DNA of 37,004 nucleotides, from positions 1-37,004 of the forward strand of contig PCNA01000013.1 of the NCBI GenBank assembly GCA_002490245.1. The letters are read 5' to 3'. The notes under the pieces are model-generated. The model saw only the letters and a list, made by a program, of their open reading frames with translations. It was not told the origin of the DNA and ran no database searches. Both the position numbers and the translations under genes were made by a program. Shown one piece after another: positions 18,638-28,550 of this stretch (the first letter of the stretch is position 1; every line of letters starts with the position of its first letter). Source of the stretch: Candidatus Bathyarchaeota archaeon B24-2 (GTDB lineage Archaea > Thermoproteota > Bathyarchaeia > Bathyarchaeales > B24-2).

Positions 18638-21075
18638 GAGATATGAGTAGCTCGGAGAAAAAGTTGATACTCTGGTTTGAGGAGCTAAGGAAAGAAGACA
18701 TACCGCTCGTGGGCGGAAAGAACGCGAACCTCGGAGAGATGACGCAGGCAGGTATCCCAGTGCCGCCAGGATTCGCCATAACGGCCGCCGCCTACCAGAA
18801 ATACCTTCAAGAGACGGGCTTAGTGAACAAGATCTATAAGGTAATCGAAGAGACCGTGACCGACATAAACAACCCACAGCAGTACGAGGAAGCCTCCAAG
18901 AAGGTTAGGAAACTGATAGAGTCCACTCCGATAATAGAGGATGTCGAGAAAGCCATTCGGGAAGCCTACCGCAAACTCTGCGAAAAAACGGGAACTAAAG
19001 ACCTCTTCGTCGCCGTAAGGTCGAGTGCAACGGCGGAAGACCTACCGGACGCCTCCTTCGCTGGTCAGCAGGAAACCTACCTGAACGTCAAAGGCGAGGA
19101 TGAACTCATAGAGAAGACTTTGAAGTGCTGGTCAAGCCTATTCACGCCTAGGGCCATCTTCTACAGGACGCAGAAGGGCTTCCGGCATGAAGACGTGCTC
19201 ATAAGCGTCGGCGTCCAAAAAATGGTGAACTCCAAAGCGGCGGGAGTGATGTTCACGATAAACCCGGTCACCGGAGACCCGAACCAGATAGTGATAGAGG
19301 GGAACTGGGGTCTAGGTGAGTCGGTCGTTTCGGGAGCGGTCACTCCAGACGACTTCATAGTCGACAAGAAGACCCTCAAGATAATAGAGAAGCGTATAGC
19401 CAACAAGACGGTCGAGTACATCCGGGACCCGAAGACTGGTAAGACGATACACGCCGAGGTACCAGAGGAGAGGAGGAAGCAGCCATGCTTGACAGACGAG
19501 GAGATACTTAAGCTGGCTGAACTGGCGATACGAATCGAAAAGCATTACGGCGGAAGACCTCAAGACATAGAGTGGGCCATAGACAAGGACATGGAGTTCC
19601 CTGAGAACGTTTTCATCGTCCAATCCAGACCTGAAACCGTGTGGAGTACGAAATTAAAGGAGGAGGCTGCACCGGCTCCCACACCGACCGTCGAGGCTGA
19701 AAGGAACGTCGTGACTAGGGGTCTACCTGCAAGCCCTGGGCTATACGCTGGGGTCGCCAAAGTAGTCCTCACGACCGAGGAGGCCGACCGACTGATAAAG
19801 AAGGGGGACATCCTAGTCACCAAGATGACGAACCCTGACTGGGTTCCTTACATGCGTATGGCCGGCGCCATAGTCACAAACGACGGCGGAATGACCTGTC
19901 ACGCAGCCATAGTCTCTAGGGAACTTGGAATACCCTGTATAGTTGGAACCGGAGACGCTACGGAGAAGATGGTCACCGGGCGGGAGTACACCGTGAACGC
20001 TAAGACAGGGGTAGTCTATGAAGGCGTAATGGAGGAAGCCGTTAAACCTAAGGAGGAGGCTGTAGCCGCCGCGCCGACAGCAGGCTTCGCGGAACCTGTA
20101 CCCGTAACCGCTACCAAGATATACATGAACCTAGGAGTTCCCGAGAAGATAGAGGACTACAAAGACCTACCGTTCGACGGTATAGGCTTGATGCGCGTAG
20201 AGTTCATAATGGCGTCATGGGTCGGTGAACATCCAAACTACCTGATAGAGATAGGACAGGAAGATAAGTTCGTCGAGAAGATGGCTGAAGGTATAGCGCA
20301 GGTCGCTAGGGCTATATTCCCGAGACCCGTGGTCGTACGTTTCAGCGACTTCAAGACCAACGAGTACAGACAGCTGAAGGGTGGAGAAAAGTATGAGCCT
20401 CAAGAAGATAACCCGATGCTCGGTTGGAGAGGAGTCAGCCGGTACATCAGCAAACAGTATGCAGACGCCTTCAGGCTCGAGTGTAGAGCCATAAAGAAGG
20501 TGAGGGACGAATGGAACCTAACGAACGTCTGGGTGATGCTTCCGTTCGTCAGGTGCACGTGGGAGGTCAAGGAGTGCTTAAGGATAATGGCCGAGGAAGG
20601 ATTGAAGAGGGGTAGAGACTTCAAGGTCTGGCTGATGGCCGAGGTTCCAAGCATAATCTTCCTAGCCGACGAGTTCGCTAAGCTATGCGACGGCTTCAGC
20701 ATAGGCAGCAACGACCTAACCCAGCTAATCCTCGGGACAGACAGAGACAGCCAGATACTTCCGGCCATAGACAGCCGCTACTTCGACGAGAGAGACCCCG
20801 CCGTCAAGAGAGCCATATCACACTTGATTAAAGTAGCTCATGAGAACGGGGTCACCGTGAGTATCTGCGGTCAAGCACCCTCTGTATATCCGGAGATAAC
20901 AGAGTTCCTAGTGAGAGAAGGGATAGACAGCATAAGCGTTAACCCAGACGTAGTAGTAAAGACGAGGAAGCTGGTCGCAAGCCTAGAGAGAAAGGTTATG
21001 CTGGAGAGGCTAGCCGAGATCAGGAGGACTCTAAACAGTTCAGCAAAGAAGTCTGAGGAAACCTTCAATTTCTAA
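18634..21075 (+). CDS. ppsA: phosphoenolpyruvate synthase
   Basis: VGGKNANLGEM, RSSATAEDLPDASFAGQQETYLNV, GGMTCHAAIVSRELGIPCIVGT, GSNDLTQLILGTDRDS. Confidence 0.97.
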   Translation: MRDMSSSEKKLILWFEELRKEDIPLVGGKNANLGEMTQAGIPVPPGFAITAAAYQKYLQETGLVNKIYKVIEETVTDINNPQQYEEASKKVRKLIESTPIIEDVEKAIREAYRKLCEKTGTKDLFVAVRSSATAEDLPDASFAGQQETYLNVKGEDELIEKTLKCWSSLFTPRAIFYRTQKGFRHEDVLISVGVQKMVNSKAAGVMFTINPVTGDPNQIVIEGNWGLGESVVSGAVTPDDFIVDKKTLKIIEKRIANKTVEYIRDPKTGKTIHAEVPEERRKQPCLTDEEILKLAELAIRIEKHYGGRPQDIEWAIDKDMEFPENVFIVQSRPETVWSTKLKEEAAPAPTPTVEAERNVVTRGLPASPGLYAGVAKVVLTTEEADRLIKKGDILVTKMTNPDWVPYMRMAGAIVTNDGGMTCHAAIVSRELGIPCIVGTGDATEKMVTGREYTVNAKTGVVYEGVMEEAVKPKEEAVAAAPTAGFAEPVPVTATKIYMNLGVPEKIEDYKDLPFDGIGLMRVEFIMASWVGEHPNYLIEIGQEDKFVEKMAEGIAQVARAIFPRPVVVRFSDFKTNEYRQLKGGEKYEPQEDNPMLGWRGVSRYISKQYADAFRLECRAIKKVRDEWNLTNVWVMLPFVRCTWEVKECLRIMAEEGLKRGRDFKVWLMAEVPSIIFLADEFAKLCDGFSIGSNDLTQLILGTDRDSQILPAIDSRYFDERDPAVKRAISHLIKVAHENGVTVSICGQAPSVYPEITEFLVREGIDSISVNPDVVVKTRKLVASLERKVMLERLAEIRRTLNSSAKKSEETFNF

Positions 21076-21147
21076 ACTTTTATTTTTTAAACCTTTTTTG
21101 CAAACTTAACTTTTGCTTTGAGGATTTATCCTTTCTAAAAGGTTATT

Positions 21148-22167
21148 TTGATGGACGACGTATTCGACCTTGAGGAAGATAGGGTAAAAAGGGAGATAGT
21201 CCAGCGTAAAGCTAGAAGGGTGTTGATACAGCTACCTGAAGGGCTGAGAGGTCAACTATTTAAAATAGTCGAAACAGTCGAATCTACCGGAGCCGAAGCC
21301 TTCGTTTCAGGAGATCCATGCTATGGCGCGTGTGACCTACCCTTAGAAGAAGCTGAAAAGCTGAACGTCGACCTCATAATACACTATGGGCATACCGAAC
21401 TCCTCTCCGAGGTAGGCTTCCCTGTAGTATACGTCAAGGCTAAGGCAAGGACGCCGGTGAGTGGTGTAGTCAAGAAATCTCTCAGCCTACTTGAGAAGTA
21501 TGATGTGATAGGTTTAACAACCACCGCTCAGCACCTTGACAGGCTGTCTGAAGCCGTAAAAGCTCTTAAGGAGGGCGGTAAAGAGGTTCTGATCGGAGAC
21601 TCGAAGGGTGCATTACATCCAGGTCAAGTGCTTGGATGCGACTACCGGAACGCCCTTGCTATTTCAGATGGTGTGGACGCCTTTCTCTTCATCGGTGGAG
21701 GGAGATTCCACGCCTTAGGAATCGCCCTTTCGACCCGTAAACCGACTTATGTCGCCGACCCCTTCACAGGCTCCGTATACTCGGTGAACGAGGAAGCGGA
21801 TAAGGTTATACGTCAAAGGTTCGCATGCATCCTTGAAGCTAGGAACGCTGAGACGATAGCGGTTATCGTGGGGCTTAAACCCGGGCAGTTTAGGCTTGAC
21901 TTAGCCATGAAGGCTGCAGAAGAGTTCAAGAAGAAGGGAAAGAGGACTTCGATCCTGACTTTAAGAGAGTTATCTCCGGAAGTCCTGTCTCAGTTCCCTA
22001 GTATAGATGCGTTCGTTAATACCGCCTGTCCGAGGGTATCTATAGACGACGTGTCGAGGTTTATTCCAGTCTTAACGGTCAGCGAGTCGCTGGTCGTATT
22101 AGGGAGGTTGACGTGGGAGGAGCTTTGTCAGAGAGGATTATTCCTAGACGTGAGTTGGAGATCCTGA
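21148..22167 (+). CDS. dph2: 2-(3-amino-3-carboxypropyl)histidine synthase (diphthamide biosynthesis)
   Basis: GDPCYGACDLP, HPGQVLGCDY, VNTACPRVSIDD (three Cys for the radical SAM 4Fe-4S cluster). Confidence 0.93.
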   Translation: MMDDVFDLEEDRVKREIVQRKARRVLIQLPEGLRGQLFKIVETVESTGAEAFVSGDPCYGACDLPLEEAEKLNVDLIIHYGHTELLSEVGFPVVYVKAKARTPVSGVVKKSLSLLEKYDVIGLTTTAQHLDRLSEAVKALKEGGKEVLIGDSKGALHPGQVLGCDYRNALAISDGVDAFLFIGGGRFHALGIALSTRKPTYVADPFTGSVYSVNEEADKVIRQRFACILEARNAETIAVIVGLKPGQFRLDLAMKAAEEFKKKGKRTSILTLRELSPEVLSQFPSIDAFVNTACPRVSIDDVSRFIPVLTVSESLVVLGRLTWEELCQRGLFLDVSWRS

Positions 22168-22859
22168 TTTCCAAGGTACCTGAAAACCCAAATCCAAAGG
22201 TTAAGCTAGAGCAATATACGATACCCCCTGAAGTAGCATCCAGGATGCTCTACATAGCCTGCTACGTTTACAGAGACATAGTCGGTAAGCGGGTTCTGGA
22301 TTTAGGTTGCGGTACGGGTAGACTAGCGATAGGAGCCGCCTACCTAGGGGCTGCTGAAGTCGTAGGGATAGACATAGACCGGGAGGTCGTTAAGATAGCT
22401 AAAGACGCGGCTAACGATCTAGAGGTCGGCGAATCCATATACTGGGTGACCGGTGATCTATACGCGCTTAGAGGTCGTTACGATACCGTTATACAGAACC
22501 CTCCCTTCGGGGTTCAAAGGAGAAGAGCTGACCGCATATTCCTGAAGAGGGCTCTCGAGTTAGGGTTCAAGGTATACTCCCTTCATAAAAGCGAGGTTCA
22601 CGATAGAGAAGTAGTCAAGAGTTTCCGTGGCTCAAGAGATAAGATGGTTCCCGCAAAGCCTTCCAGGTTCCTCGAAACGTACATAAGGGGTCTAGGTGGA
22701 GAGATAGAAGGCGTATACGCGATGTTGATGAGGATCCCTCGAGTATTCCACTTTCACAGGAAATTTAGGCATGAGTTCATAGTAAACTTATACGTGATCA
22801 GGAGAAAAGATGCATCAAAAAGTTTATTGGACTCGCATCCTACTGAAGAGATCGGATGA
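22113..22859 (+). CDS. METTL5-like rRNA/nucleic-acid N6-adenine methyltransferase
   Basis: VKLEQYTIPPEVASRMLY, VLDLGCGTGRLAIGAAYLGA, IQNPPFGVQRRRADRIFLKRAL; start may lie further downstream. Confidence 0.87.
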   Translation: MGGALSERIIPRRELEILISKVPENPNPKVKLEQYTIPPEVASRMLYIACYVYRDIVGKRVLDLGCGTGRLAIGAAYLGAAEVVGIDIDREVVKIAKDAANDLEVGESIYWVTGDLYALRGRYDTVIQNPPFGVQRRRADRIFLKRALELGFKVYSLHKSEVHDREVVKSFRGSRDKMVPAKPSRFLETYIRGLGGEIEGVYAMLMRIPRVFHFHRKFRHEFIVNLYVIRRKDASKSLLDSHPTEEIG

Positions 22860-22919
22860 AGGAGAAGTTCAGTGATCTGACTTTACCGAGAATTTAAGCG
22901 AGTTCAGGAGGACATGTAG

Positions 22920-23489
22920 GTGATTGGTGAGAGGAGAAGCGGACAGTTCGTAACCCCTGGCACCCCTCTAGCGATAATAGAAGAGTTCCTACCCGGACCT
23001 GGTACGTACGTCGAAGGATGCTACGTGTATTCGAAGATCACAGGTTACATGCTCTTGGACACCCTGAATAAGAAGGTTTCTGTGTATCCAGCTGTTAAGT
23101 CCCCTAACGTACCGACCGTGGGGAGTATAGTGCTCGGCATAGTGGAAAGCGTGAATTTTAAGAGCTGCGACGTAAGCATAAAGGTGGTGGGGAGAAGGAA
23201 GCTCTCAGGTTCGTTGATGGGTGTTCTGCACATCTCTGATGCCAGCCCGCACTACGTCGAAAGCGTGTTCGATGTGTGTAGGCCGGGAGACTACATCAAG
23301 GCGGAGGTCATAAGCAATAAGAATAGGACGTTCCACCTCTCGACCGTTGATAGGAACTTAGGTGTGGTGTTAGCTTTCTGCTCTAGATGCGGTTACCAAC
23401 TATCCAAGGAGAATAGGAGGATGTACTGTAAGAGATGTAAGAACGTGGAGAAAAGAAAAGCTTCGAGTGAATATTGGGTTTTAACTTAA
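22920..23489 (+). CDS. csl4: exosome complex RNA-binding subunit Csl4
   Basis: VTPGTPLAIIEEFLPGPGTY, S1-like domain, zinc ribbon CSRCGYQLSKENRRMYCKRCKN. Confidence 0.92.
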   Translation: MIGERRSGQFVTPGTPLAIIEEFLPGPGTYVEGCYVYSKITGYMLLDTLNKKVSVYPAVKSPNVPTVGSIVLGIVESVNFKSCDVSIKVVGRRKLSGSLMGVLHISDASPHYVESVFDVCRPGDYIKAEVISNKNRTFHLSTVDRNLGVVLAFCSRCGYQLSKENRRMYCKRCKNVEKRKASSEYWVLT

Positions 23490-23507
23490 ACTGAGAGGTG
23501 AACCGGA

Positions 23508-23810
23508 ATGAGAGTTAACGTCATAAAGAGAGAGGAAAACGAGTTGAAGATAGAGATCGAAGGAGAAGACCATACTTTCTGCAACGCGTTACAGACCGTC
23601 TTACTCGAGGATGAAGACGTGGAATTAGCTGGTTACACGATTCCCCACCCGTTAACCTCGAACCCTGTCTTCTATATCAGGATGAAGGAGAAACGTAAGC
23701 CTGTCGAAGCCCTAAGAAAAGCCGCCGAGAAGCTGATGAGCCTGAACGAGGAGCTAAAGCAGTCGTTCCTTAAGGCCGTCGAAGAGTTCACTTCTGAAAG
23801 TCAAAGATAA
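23508..23810 (+). CDS. rpoL: DNA-directed RNA polymerase subunit L (Rpb11-like)
   Basis: EIEGEDHTFCNALQTVLLEDEDVELAGYTIPHPL. Confidence 0.93.
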   Translation: MRVNVIKREENELKIEIEGEDHTFCNALQTVLLEDEDVELAGYTIPHPLTSNPVFYIRMKEKRKPVEALRKAAEKLMSLNEELKQSFLKAVEEFTSESQR

Positions 23811-24139
23811 GGTACAAGACAGATAAACTTCAGCTTCCCCTTACCCCTATTTTTGAATTGATGCATCTCGTTTGGTGGTATAAAGACTACGTCTCCAGGC
23901 ATTATTCTCTTAACCTCGTCTCCACCCCGTACCTCTCCTTCTCCTTCGAGAACGAAGACTTCATGCTCCCATGGGTGACTGTGGAGGGGCGTATATCCGT
24001 CGACCTCCACCTCGAAGAGTCTCATGGCAAAGTTCTTTGCTCCCATCTCTCTCGTGATAAGCCATCTTACGGTGACTCCTTTAGCCTCCTTCTCCTCCAC
24101 GACCTCTCCTTCGACGTCGAGATAATGGAAGACCTTCAA
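23801..24139 (-). CDS. cupin domain protein
   Basis: GYTPLHSHPWEHEVFVLEGEGEV...MPGDVVFIPPNEMHQFKN. Confidence 0.9.
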   Translation of the reverse strand: MKVFHYLDVEGEVVEEKEAKGVTVRWLITREMGAKNFAMRLFEVEVDGYTPLHSHPWEHEVFVLEGEGEVRGGDEVKRIMPGDVVFIPPNEMHQFKNRGKGKLKFICLVPYL

Positions 24140-24210
24140 TCTCTATTCCTCCGACCTATACTTAAACGGAGACTAAAATAAAATCGTTTACTTCCTGAGG
24201 ATTTAGTGTT

Positions 24211-24633
24211 TCAGGAAGGCTTCTCTAAACACTCCTTAGCCCTAGCTAGGAGTTCGGCGAACCCCTCACATAGGTCTTCATGGGCTGAAAGCTCCTCCAC
24301 GGCCTTCCTGATCGAGAACGCTCCCTTAATCCAAGCGTATACCATAAGCGCCTCCGCAGCGTCTGCTCGGAAATGTCGGTTTACCCTGGACGGAAGATAT
24401 CTTCTTAAGTCTGCCCTCGCAAGAGACTCTGAGAGTATACGTCCGGTCACTTTACCTCCTCTAGGTTCTCCATAGCGGATCGAAAGCGTTAGTGAGTAGA
24501 CGAAATTGACGAAGGAGTCCCCTAAGGCCGCTAAGCCATGGTTCGTCATAACGTCTCTCAAACTTTCGTATTCGCCTAAAATACGGGATAGCTCCTGTTT
24601 CAGACAGTCTTCCCTCTTCATATCCGCTTCCAC
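24211..24633 (-). CDS. RNase III-fold catalytic-core-only protein
   Basis: HGLAALGDSFVNFVYSLTLS and FRADAAEALMVYAWIKG resemble the two RNase III/Mini-III catalytic motifs; no dsRNA-binding domain. Confidence 0.7.
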   Translation of the reverse strand: MEADMKREDCLKQELSRILGEYESLRDVMTNHGLAALGDSFVNFVYSLTLSIRYGEPRGGKVTGRILSESLARADLRRYLPSRVNRHFRADAAEALMVYAWIKGAFSIRKAVEELSAHEDLCEGFAELLARAKECLEKPS

Positions 24634-24746
24634 TTCTCATCCGCCTCTATATCGGTGAAAGATCATCTTTATTAATAGGTTGTAGAAAGCTTTAAATCAC
24701 TTCGTCGATATTAGGGAAGAAAAAATGGATCGAAGGGAGGTTTCGG

Positions 24747-25094
24747 ATGGAGTTCTGCCCTAACTGTGGAACGAAGCTTAACCTCGTTCGAGAGAAGAAA
24801 GAGGGTAAGGTAACTCTTCTTCTGGTCTGCCCGAGATGTGGTTATAAGAAGAAGGCTGGAGAAAAACTCGTTTTAGGCTCGAAGGTTTTGAAGCATGAGC
24901 CTCAAATGCAGGTTACCGTTATAGGTAAGAAGGAGCAGAAACTGAGGACCCTGCCGACTGTGCAGATCGAATGTCCGAAATGCGGGAACAAACTAGCCTA
25001 TGTCTGGCAGGTTCAGACTAGAGGAAGCGACGAGTCTATGACACAATTCTTCCGATGCACTAAATGCGGCTACACGTTCAGGGAATACAGCTGA
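24747..25094 (+). CDS. tfs: transcription factor S (TFIIS/RPB9-like)
   Basis: N-terminal CPNCGTKL...CPRCGY and C-terminal CPKCGNKLAYVWQVQTRGSDESMTQFFRCTKCGYTFREY. Confidence 0.95.
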   Translation: MEFCPNCGTKLNLVREKKEGKVTLLLVCPRCGYKKKAGEKLVLGSKVLKHEPQMQVTVIGKKEQKLRTLPTVQIECPKCGNKLAYVWQVQTRGSDESMTQFFRCTKCGYTFREYS

Positions 25095-25198
25095 AGGTCG
25101 CTAACTTTACTTTAACTTTCCCCCTTTAACCTCGAAGTATACGCCGCTTCGATGCTTTAAGATCCTTGCATATAGTAAAACTGTTTCAGACGCGCTTT

Positions 25199-26434
25199 TT
25201 ATAACGCCCTTTCGGTCGTAGTCTCGATCATCTTCTCTATCCTTTTCTTGAGTTCTTCTGGTAGACCGAGGATATCCACGTCCATGAATCCTCGAATTAT
25301 GAGGGCTTCAGCTTCCTCTCTGGAGAATCCTCTAGCCATAAGGTAGCAGACCTCCTCTTCAGATATCTTCCCGATCGCCGCTTCATGGGAGAGTTCTGTT
25401 CCGTTCGTCTTGGCCAATAGTTCAGGGGCGGCGTAGATCGAGGCCTTGTCAGAGAGGAGTAGACCCCGACATTCAAGGTGGGCTTTAGTGTTTTCACGTT
25501 CCCCTACTAGCATTCCTCTAGCATAGATCGTCGACTCACCTTTACCCACCGCCCGGCTGATTATCTCCCCTCTGCTTCCCTCGTTTTGGAGGACTATCTT
25601 CGCTCCCACGTCTATGTATGAGTCTGAGGAGCCGTAGATGATCGAGTTGAACCTCGCCCTCGAATTCGCTCCCTTACAGTATGCCACAGGGTAGGTCTGT
25701 AGACTCTTGACGGGCTTCAAACATATGTAGTTGCATATGAATGTTCCGTCCTCCTCGATCAACGCTCCCGTTCTGGGTCGCGTGTCGAACCTTGGGCTCC
25801 AGTCATGGATCATCGTGAAGGTGAGTTTAGCTCCTTCCTTTATGTAGAACTCCGAGACTCCGACGTGGAGGCCTCTGTTAACGTTTCGGTGAACCGTGCA
25901 GCCCGTAATCATCTGGATCTCGGAGTCGGGTTCGGCGATTATTACGTTGTGAACGTTTTGGTTTAGGTTGTCTGTGGAGATAAAGAGGCATGCTTGGAGG
26001 GGTAAGGTGACTTTCTCTCCCTCTAGGATCCGGATGAAGTAGCCTTGATCCCACTTCAACTCGGCTAGAGCCGTATACTTGTCTGCGTCTACTGGGACTA
26101 TTCTCCACCAGTAATCCTTGAACCAATCGTACTTCTGTAAGGCTTCCGCCGTGCTTAAGACTTCGACCTTCCCTTTAAACATCTCTCGGACGGCGCTGAA
26201 GACAACCGAATGGTCTATCTGGAAGTATGTAGCTGACCGTTCTTCTTCTCTGGGTGTTACACCGACTTCTAGAGACCGCTCGACCACGTCTTCAGGTAAC
26301 TCCGTTAGGGGGCACCGGTAACCTTCCTCACCGCTCCTCGAGTACCCGTTTATATCTAAGTCTGGGCCATAAGCCGCTGGCTTGCTTATCGCTCGCATCG
26401 CTCTCTTCTTACTTTCGGGCATTTCCTGCACCAT
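25199..26434 (-). CDS. sufB: SufB/SufD family Fe-S cluster scaffold protein
   Basis: SufBD core beta-helix pattern, SRAVGKGESTIYARG, ELSHEAAIGKISEEEVCYLMARGFSREEAEALIIRGF. Confidence 0.92.
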   Translation of the reverse strand: MVQEMPESKKRAMRAISKPAAYGPDLDINGYSRSGEEGYRCPLTELPEDVVERSLEVGVTPREEERSATYFQIDHSVVFSAVREMFKGKVEVLSTAEALQKYDWFKDYWWRIVPVDADKYTALAELKWDQGYFIRILEGEKVTLPLQACLFISTDNLNQNVHNVIIAEPDSEIQMITGCTVHRNVNRGLHVGVSEFYIKEGAKLTFTMIHDWSPRFDTRPRTGALIEEDGTFICNYICLKPVKSLQTYPVAYCKGANSRARFNSIIYGSSDSYIDVGAKIVLQNEGSRGEIISRAVGKGESTIYARGMLVGERENTKAHLECRGLLLSDKASIYAAPELLAKTNGTELSHEAAIGKISEEEVCYLMARGFSREEAEALIIRGFMDVDILGLPEELKKRIEKMIETTTERAL

Positions 26435-27123
26435 GCGTACCCCTCGTTAAGTATCTGGGTTAGAATCTTTAAGGGTCTGCCTGAGCAGACTATAGTTCCG
26501 TCTAGGATGACGTGGGCTTCGTCGGCGTCGACGTAGTGGAGGATGTATCCTAGATGGGTGATTAATAAAGCGGATTTACCTTCGATCATCTTCTTTATCA
26601 CCTTACCTATAAGCTGAAGGTTCTCCACGTCGACGCCGGAGTCAGGCTCATCGAGTATGACGAAGTCAGGGTTTTGTGCTAGGATCTGAATAACTTCAGA
26701 TTTTTTCATCTCTCCGCCGGAGAAGCCTAAGTTTAAGTCGCGCTCCATGAAATCTAAGGGGAAATTCAAGGTTTCGGCTAACTCCCGTAGACTGGAGTAT
26801 CTACCTCCCTGAGAGACCAGTCTTTCGAGTACCTCCCTCAGCTTTACGCCTCTGATAGTCGGAGGATTCTGGAAGGCTACGCCTAAGCCTAACTTAACCC
26901 TCTCATTTATCGGTAGACTTGTTATGTCCTGACCTTTAAACAATATTCTCCCAGAAACCACCCTATAAGCCGGAAAACCGAGGATGGACATTATAAGCGA
27001 GCTTTTACCAGATCCGTTAGGACCGAACAGGACGTGTACCTCACCTTTAGGTACCTCTAGGTTAATGTCCCTAAGCACCGGTTTACCGTCGACTTCGACC
27101 GTTAGCTCCTCTACCCTAAGCAT
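26386..27123 (-). CDS. sufC: Fe-S cluster assembly ATPase SufC
   Basis: FGPNGSGKSSL Walker A, GFSGGEMKKSEV, FVILDEPDSGVDVENL. Confidence 0.95.
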   Translation of the reverse strand: MLRVEELTVEVDGKPVLRDINLEVPKGEVHVLFGPNGSGKSSLIMSILGFPAYRVVSGRILFKGQDITSLPINERVKLGLGVAFQNPPTIRGVKLREVLERLVSQGGRYSSLRELAETLNFPLDFMERDLNLGFSGGEMKKSEVIQILAQNPDFVILDEPDSGVDVENLQLIGKVIKKMIEGKSALLITHLGYILHYVDADEAHVILDGTIVCSGRPLKILTQILNEGYAWCRKCPKVRRERCER

Positions 27124-27138
27124 CTCGTCGTCGTCCTA

Positions 27139-27155
27139 AACTTAACTTTTAAGTT
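27139..27155. promoter_or_regulatory. palindrome at the predicted sufC promoter
   Basis: AACTTAA-ctt-TTAAGTT, 16-32 nt upstream of the sufC ATG, where a leaderless archaeal TATA box would lie. Confidence 0.45.
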
Positions 27156-27269
27156 GTCTACCCTCCTCTATCTTATTAATCTTTATGTTCGACTGGCCCG
27201 CTAAGTCCTTCTCTAAGGAAAGGTAAACCGTTAATAGGTTCCTCGACCTATCTATTCCAAAAAGGAGGT

Positions 27270-27611
27270 GTGCCGTTTTTGGGTGAAAGGTGGATCAAGA
27301 GCTCCGAGAGGATTCTAGAGCGGATAAAAAGGATCGAGGAAGTCGAGGATAAAGACCGCTTAGACTACGTGAGGGACATACGCTTTCTTCTAAGCGCTTT
27401 ACACCGAAGCTTGGTAGGCTGGATTCAGTGGGTGAACAACCCTGATGTTATGGCGAGGTTTAGTAGGGAGGAGTTGGATTCCATAGCTAAGAGGATCTCC
27501 GAGTTTACACGTTCCTTCATCGAGTACGATATAGAAGCGACTAAGGCGGGAATCGAGAAGAACCTAGAAGTTAGGAGAAGGGAAAGCGGAGAAGAGGTCT
27601 TCTATATCTAA
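27270..27611 (+). CDS. DUF2153 family archaeal protein
   Basis: RDIRFLLSALHRSLVGWIQWVNNPDVMARFS; GGAGGTG ribosome binding site upstream. Confidence 0.75.
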   Translation: MPFLGERWIKSSERILERIKRIEEVEDKDRLDYVRDIRFLLSALHRSLVGWIQWVNNPDVMARFSREELDSIAKRISEFTRSFIEYDIEATKAGIEKNLEVRRRESGEEVFYI

Positions 27612-27638
27612 CCGCTGCCCCCTCGTTTTATCAATTCC

Positions 27639-28550
27639 GTGTTTATACAAAATTTTTTCTTACGCATAGCTCATAGGTTTTCAGGGGTCTTCAAGTTGAT
27701 AGAGAGCCTGAAAGTTACGGTCGTGGTGGAGAATACCGCGAGGATGGGAGTGGAAGGTGTACTCGGGAAACATGGGTTCTGTGCTTTAATCGAGGCTAAA
27801 AATAAAGACTACACGGTGAAGGTGCTCTTAGACGCTGGCCCTTCTCCAGATGTACTACTCAACAACTTGAAAGCTTTAAACCTTGATTTAAGCGGTCTAG
27901 ACGTTATAGTGGTGAGTCATGGGCACTACGACCATACTGGAGGACTGTTGGAAGTCCTTAAAATGGTCGAGAAACCTATTCCTGTGATAATCCATCCAGA
28001 CGGACTTAAACCCAAGTTCTCCTCTAAACCCAAACTCAGGTATATAGGAAACCCCTTCAAAGAATCCGACATCGAAGCAGAAGGCGGAATACTGGTTAAG
28101 GTGAAGAACCCGGTTACCATAATCGATGGTTTAACGACGACTGGTGAAATAGAGAGAGCTACCCCTTACGAGAGGCCTAAGAGCTTCTGGACCGTAGAGG
28201 ATGGAAGATACGTGGAGGATCTCATATTAGACGATCAGGCCTTAGCGGCTAAGTTAACCGGTAAGGGCCTCGTTGTGATAACTGGTTGCGCGCACTCCGG
28301 AATAGTGAACACCATACTACACTCGATGAAGCTAACCGGTTCAAACAGGGTTCACGCGGTTCTAGGAGGCTTCCATCTAGTAGACGCGGACGACGAGAGG
28401 CTCATCCAGACTGTAGAGAGGCTCCGCGAACTCGGTGTGGAGACGCTCAGGCCAGGCCACTGCACAGGCTCTAAGGCTGTTAACCTGTTGACAAACGCGT
28501 TCGGCGGGAGGTGTAAGCCTCTCAACGCCGGAGACGTGATCGAGTTTTAA
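27639..28550 (+). CDS. MBL-fold metallo-hydrolase (dihydropterin/RFAP-synthase-like group)
   Basis: VVVENTA..., SHGHYDHTGGL, ITGCAHSGIVNTI, GGFHLV; the true start may be near 27696. Confidence 0.85.
   Translation: MFIQNFFLRIAHRFSGVFKLIESLKVTVVVENTARMGVEGVLGKHGFCALIEAKNKDYTVKVLLDAGPSPDVLLNNLKALNLDLSGLDVIVVSHGHYDHTGGLLEVLKMVEKPIPVIIHPDGLKPKFSSKPKLRYIGNPFKESDIEAEGGILVKVKNPVTIIDGLTTTGEIERATPYERPKSFWTVEDGRYVEDLILDDQALAAKLTGKGLVVITGCAHSGIVNTILHSMKLTGSNRVHAVLGGFHLVDADDERLIQTVERLRELGVETLRPGHCTGSKAVNLLTNAFGGRCKPLNAGDVIEF

Noticed and set aside
20400-20768. Minus-strand 122 aa ORF
   Set aside because: Antisense to ppsA, no recognisable motif.
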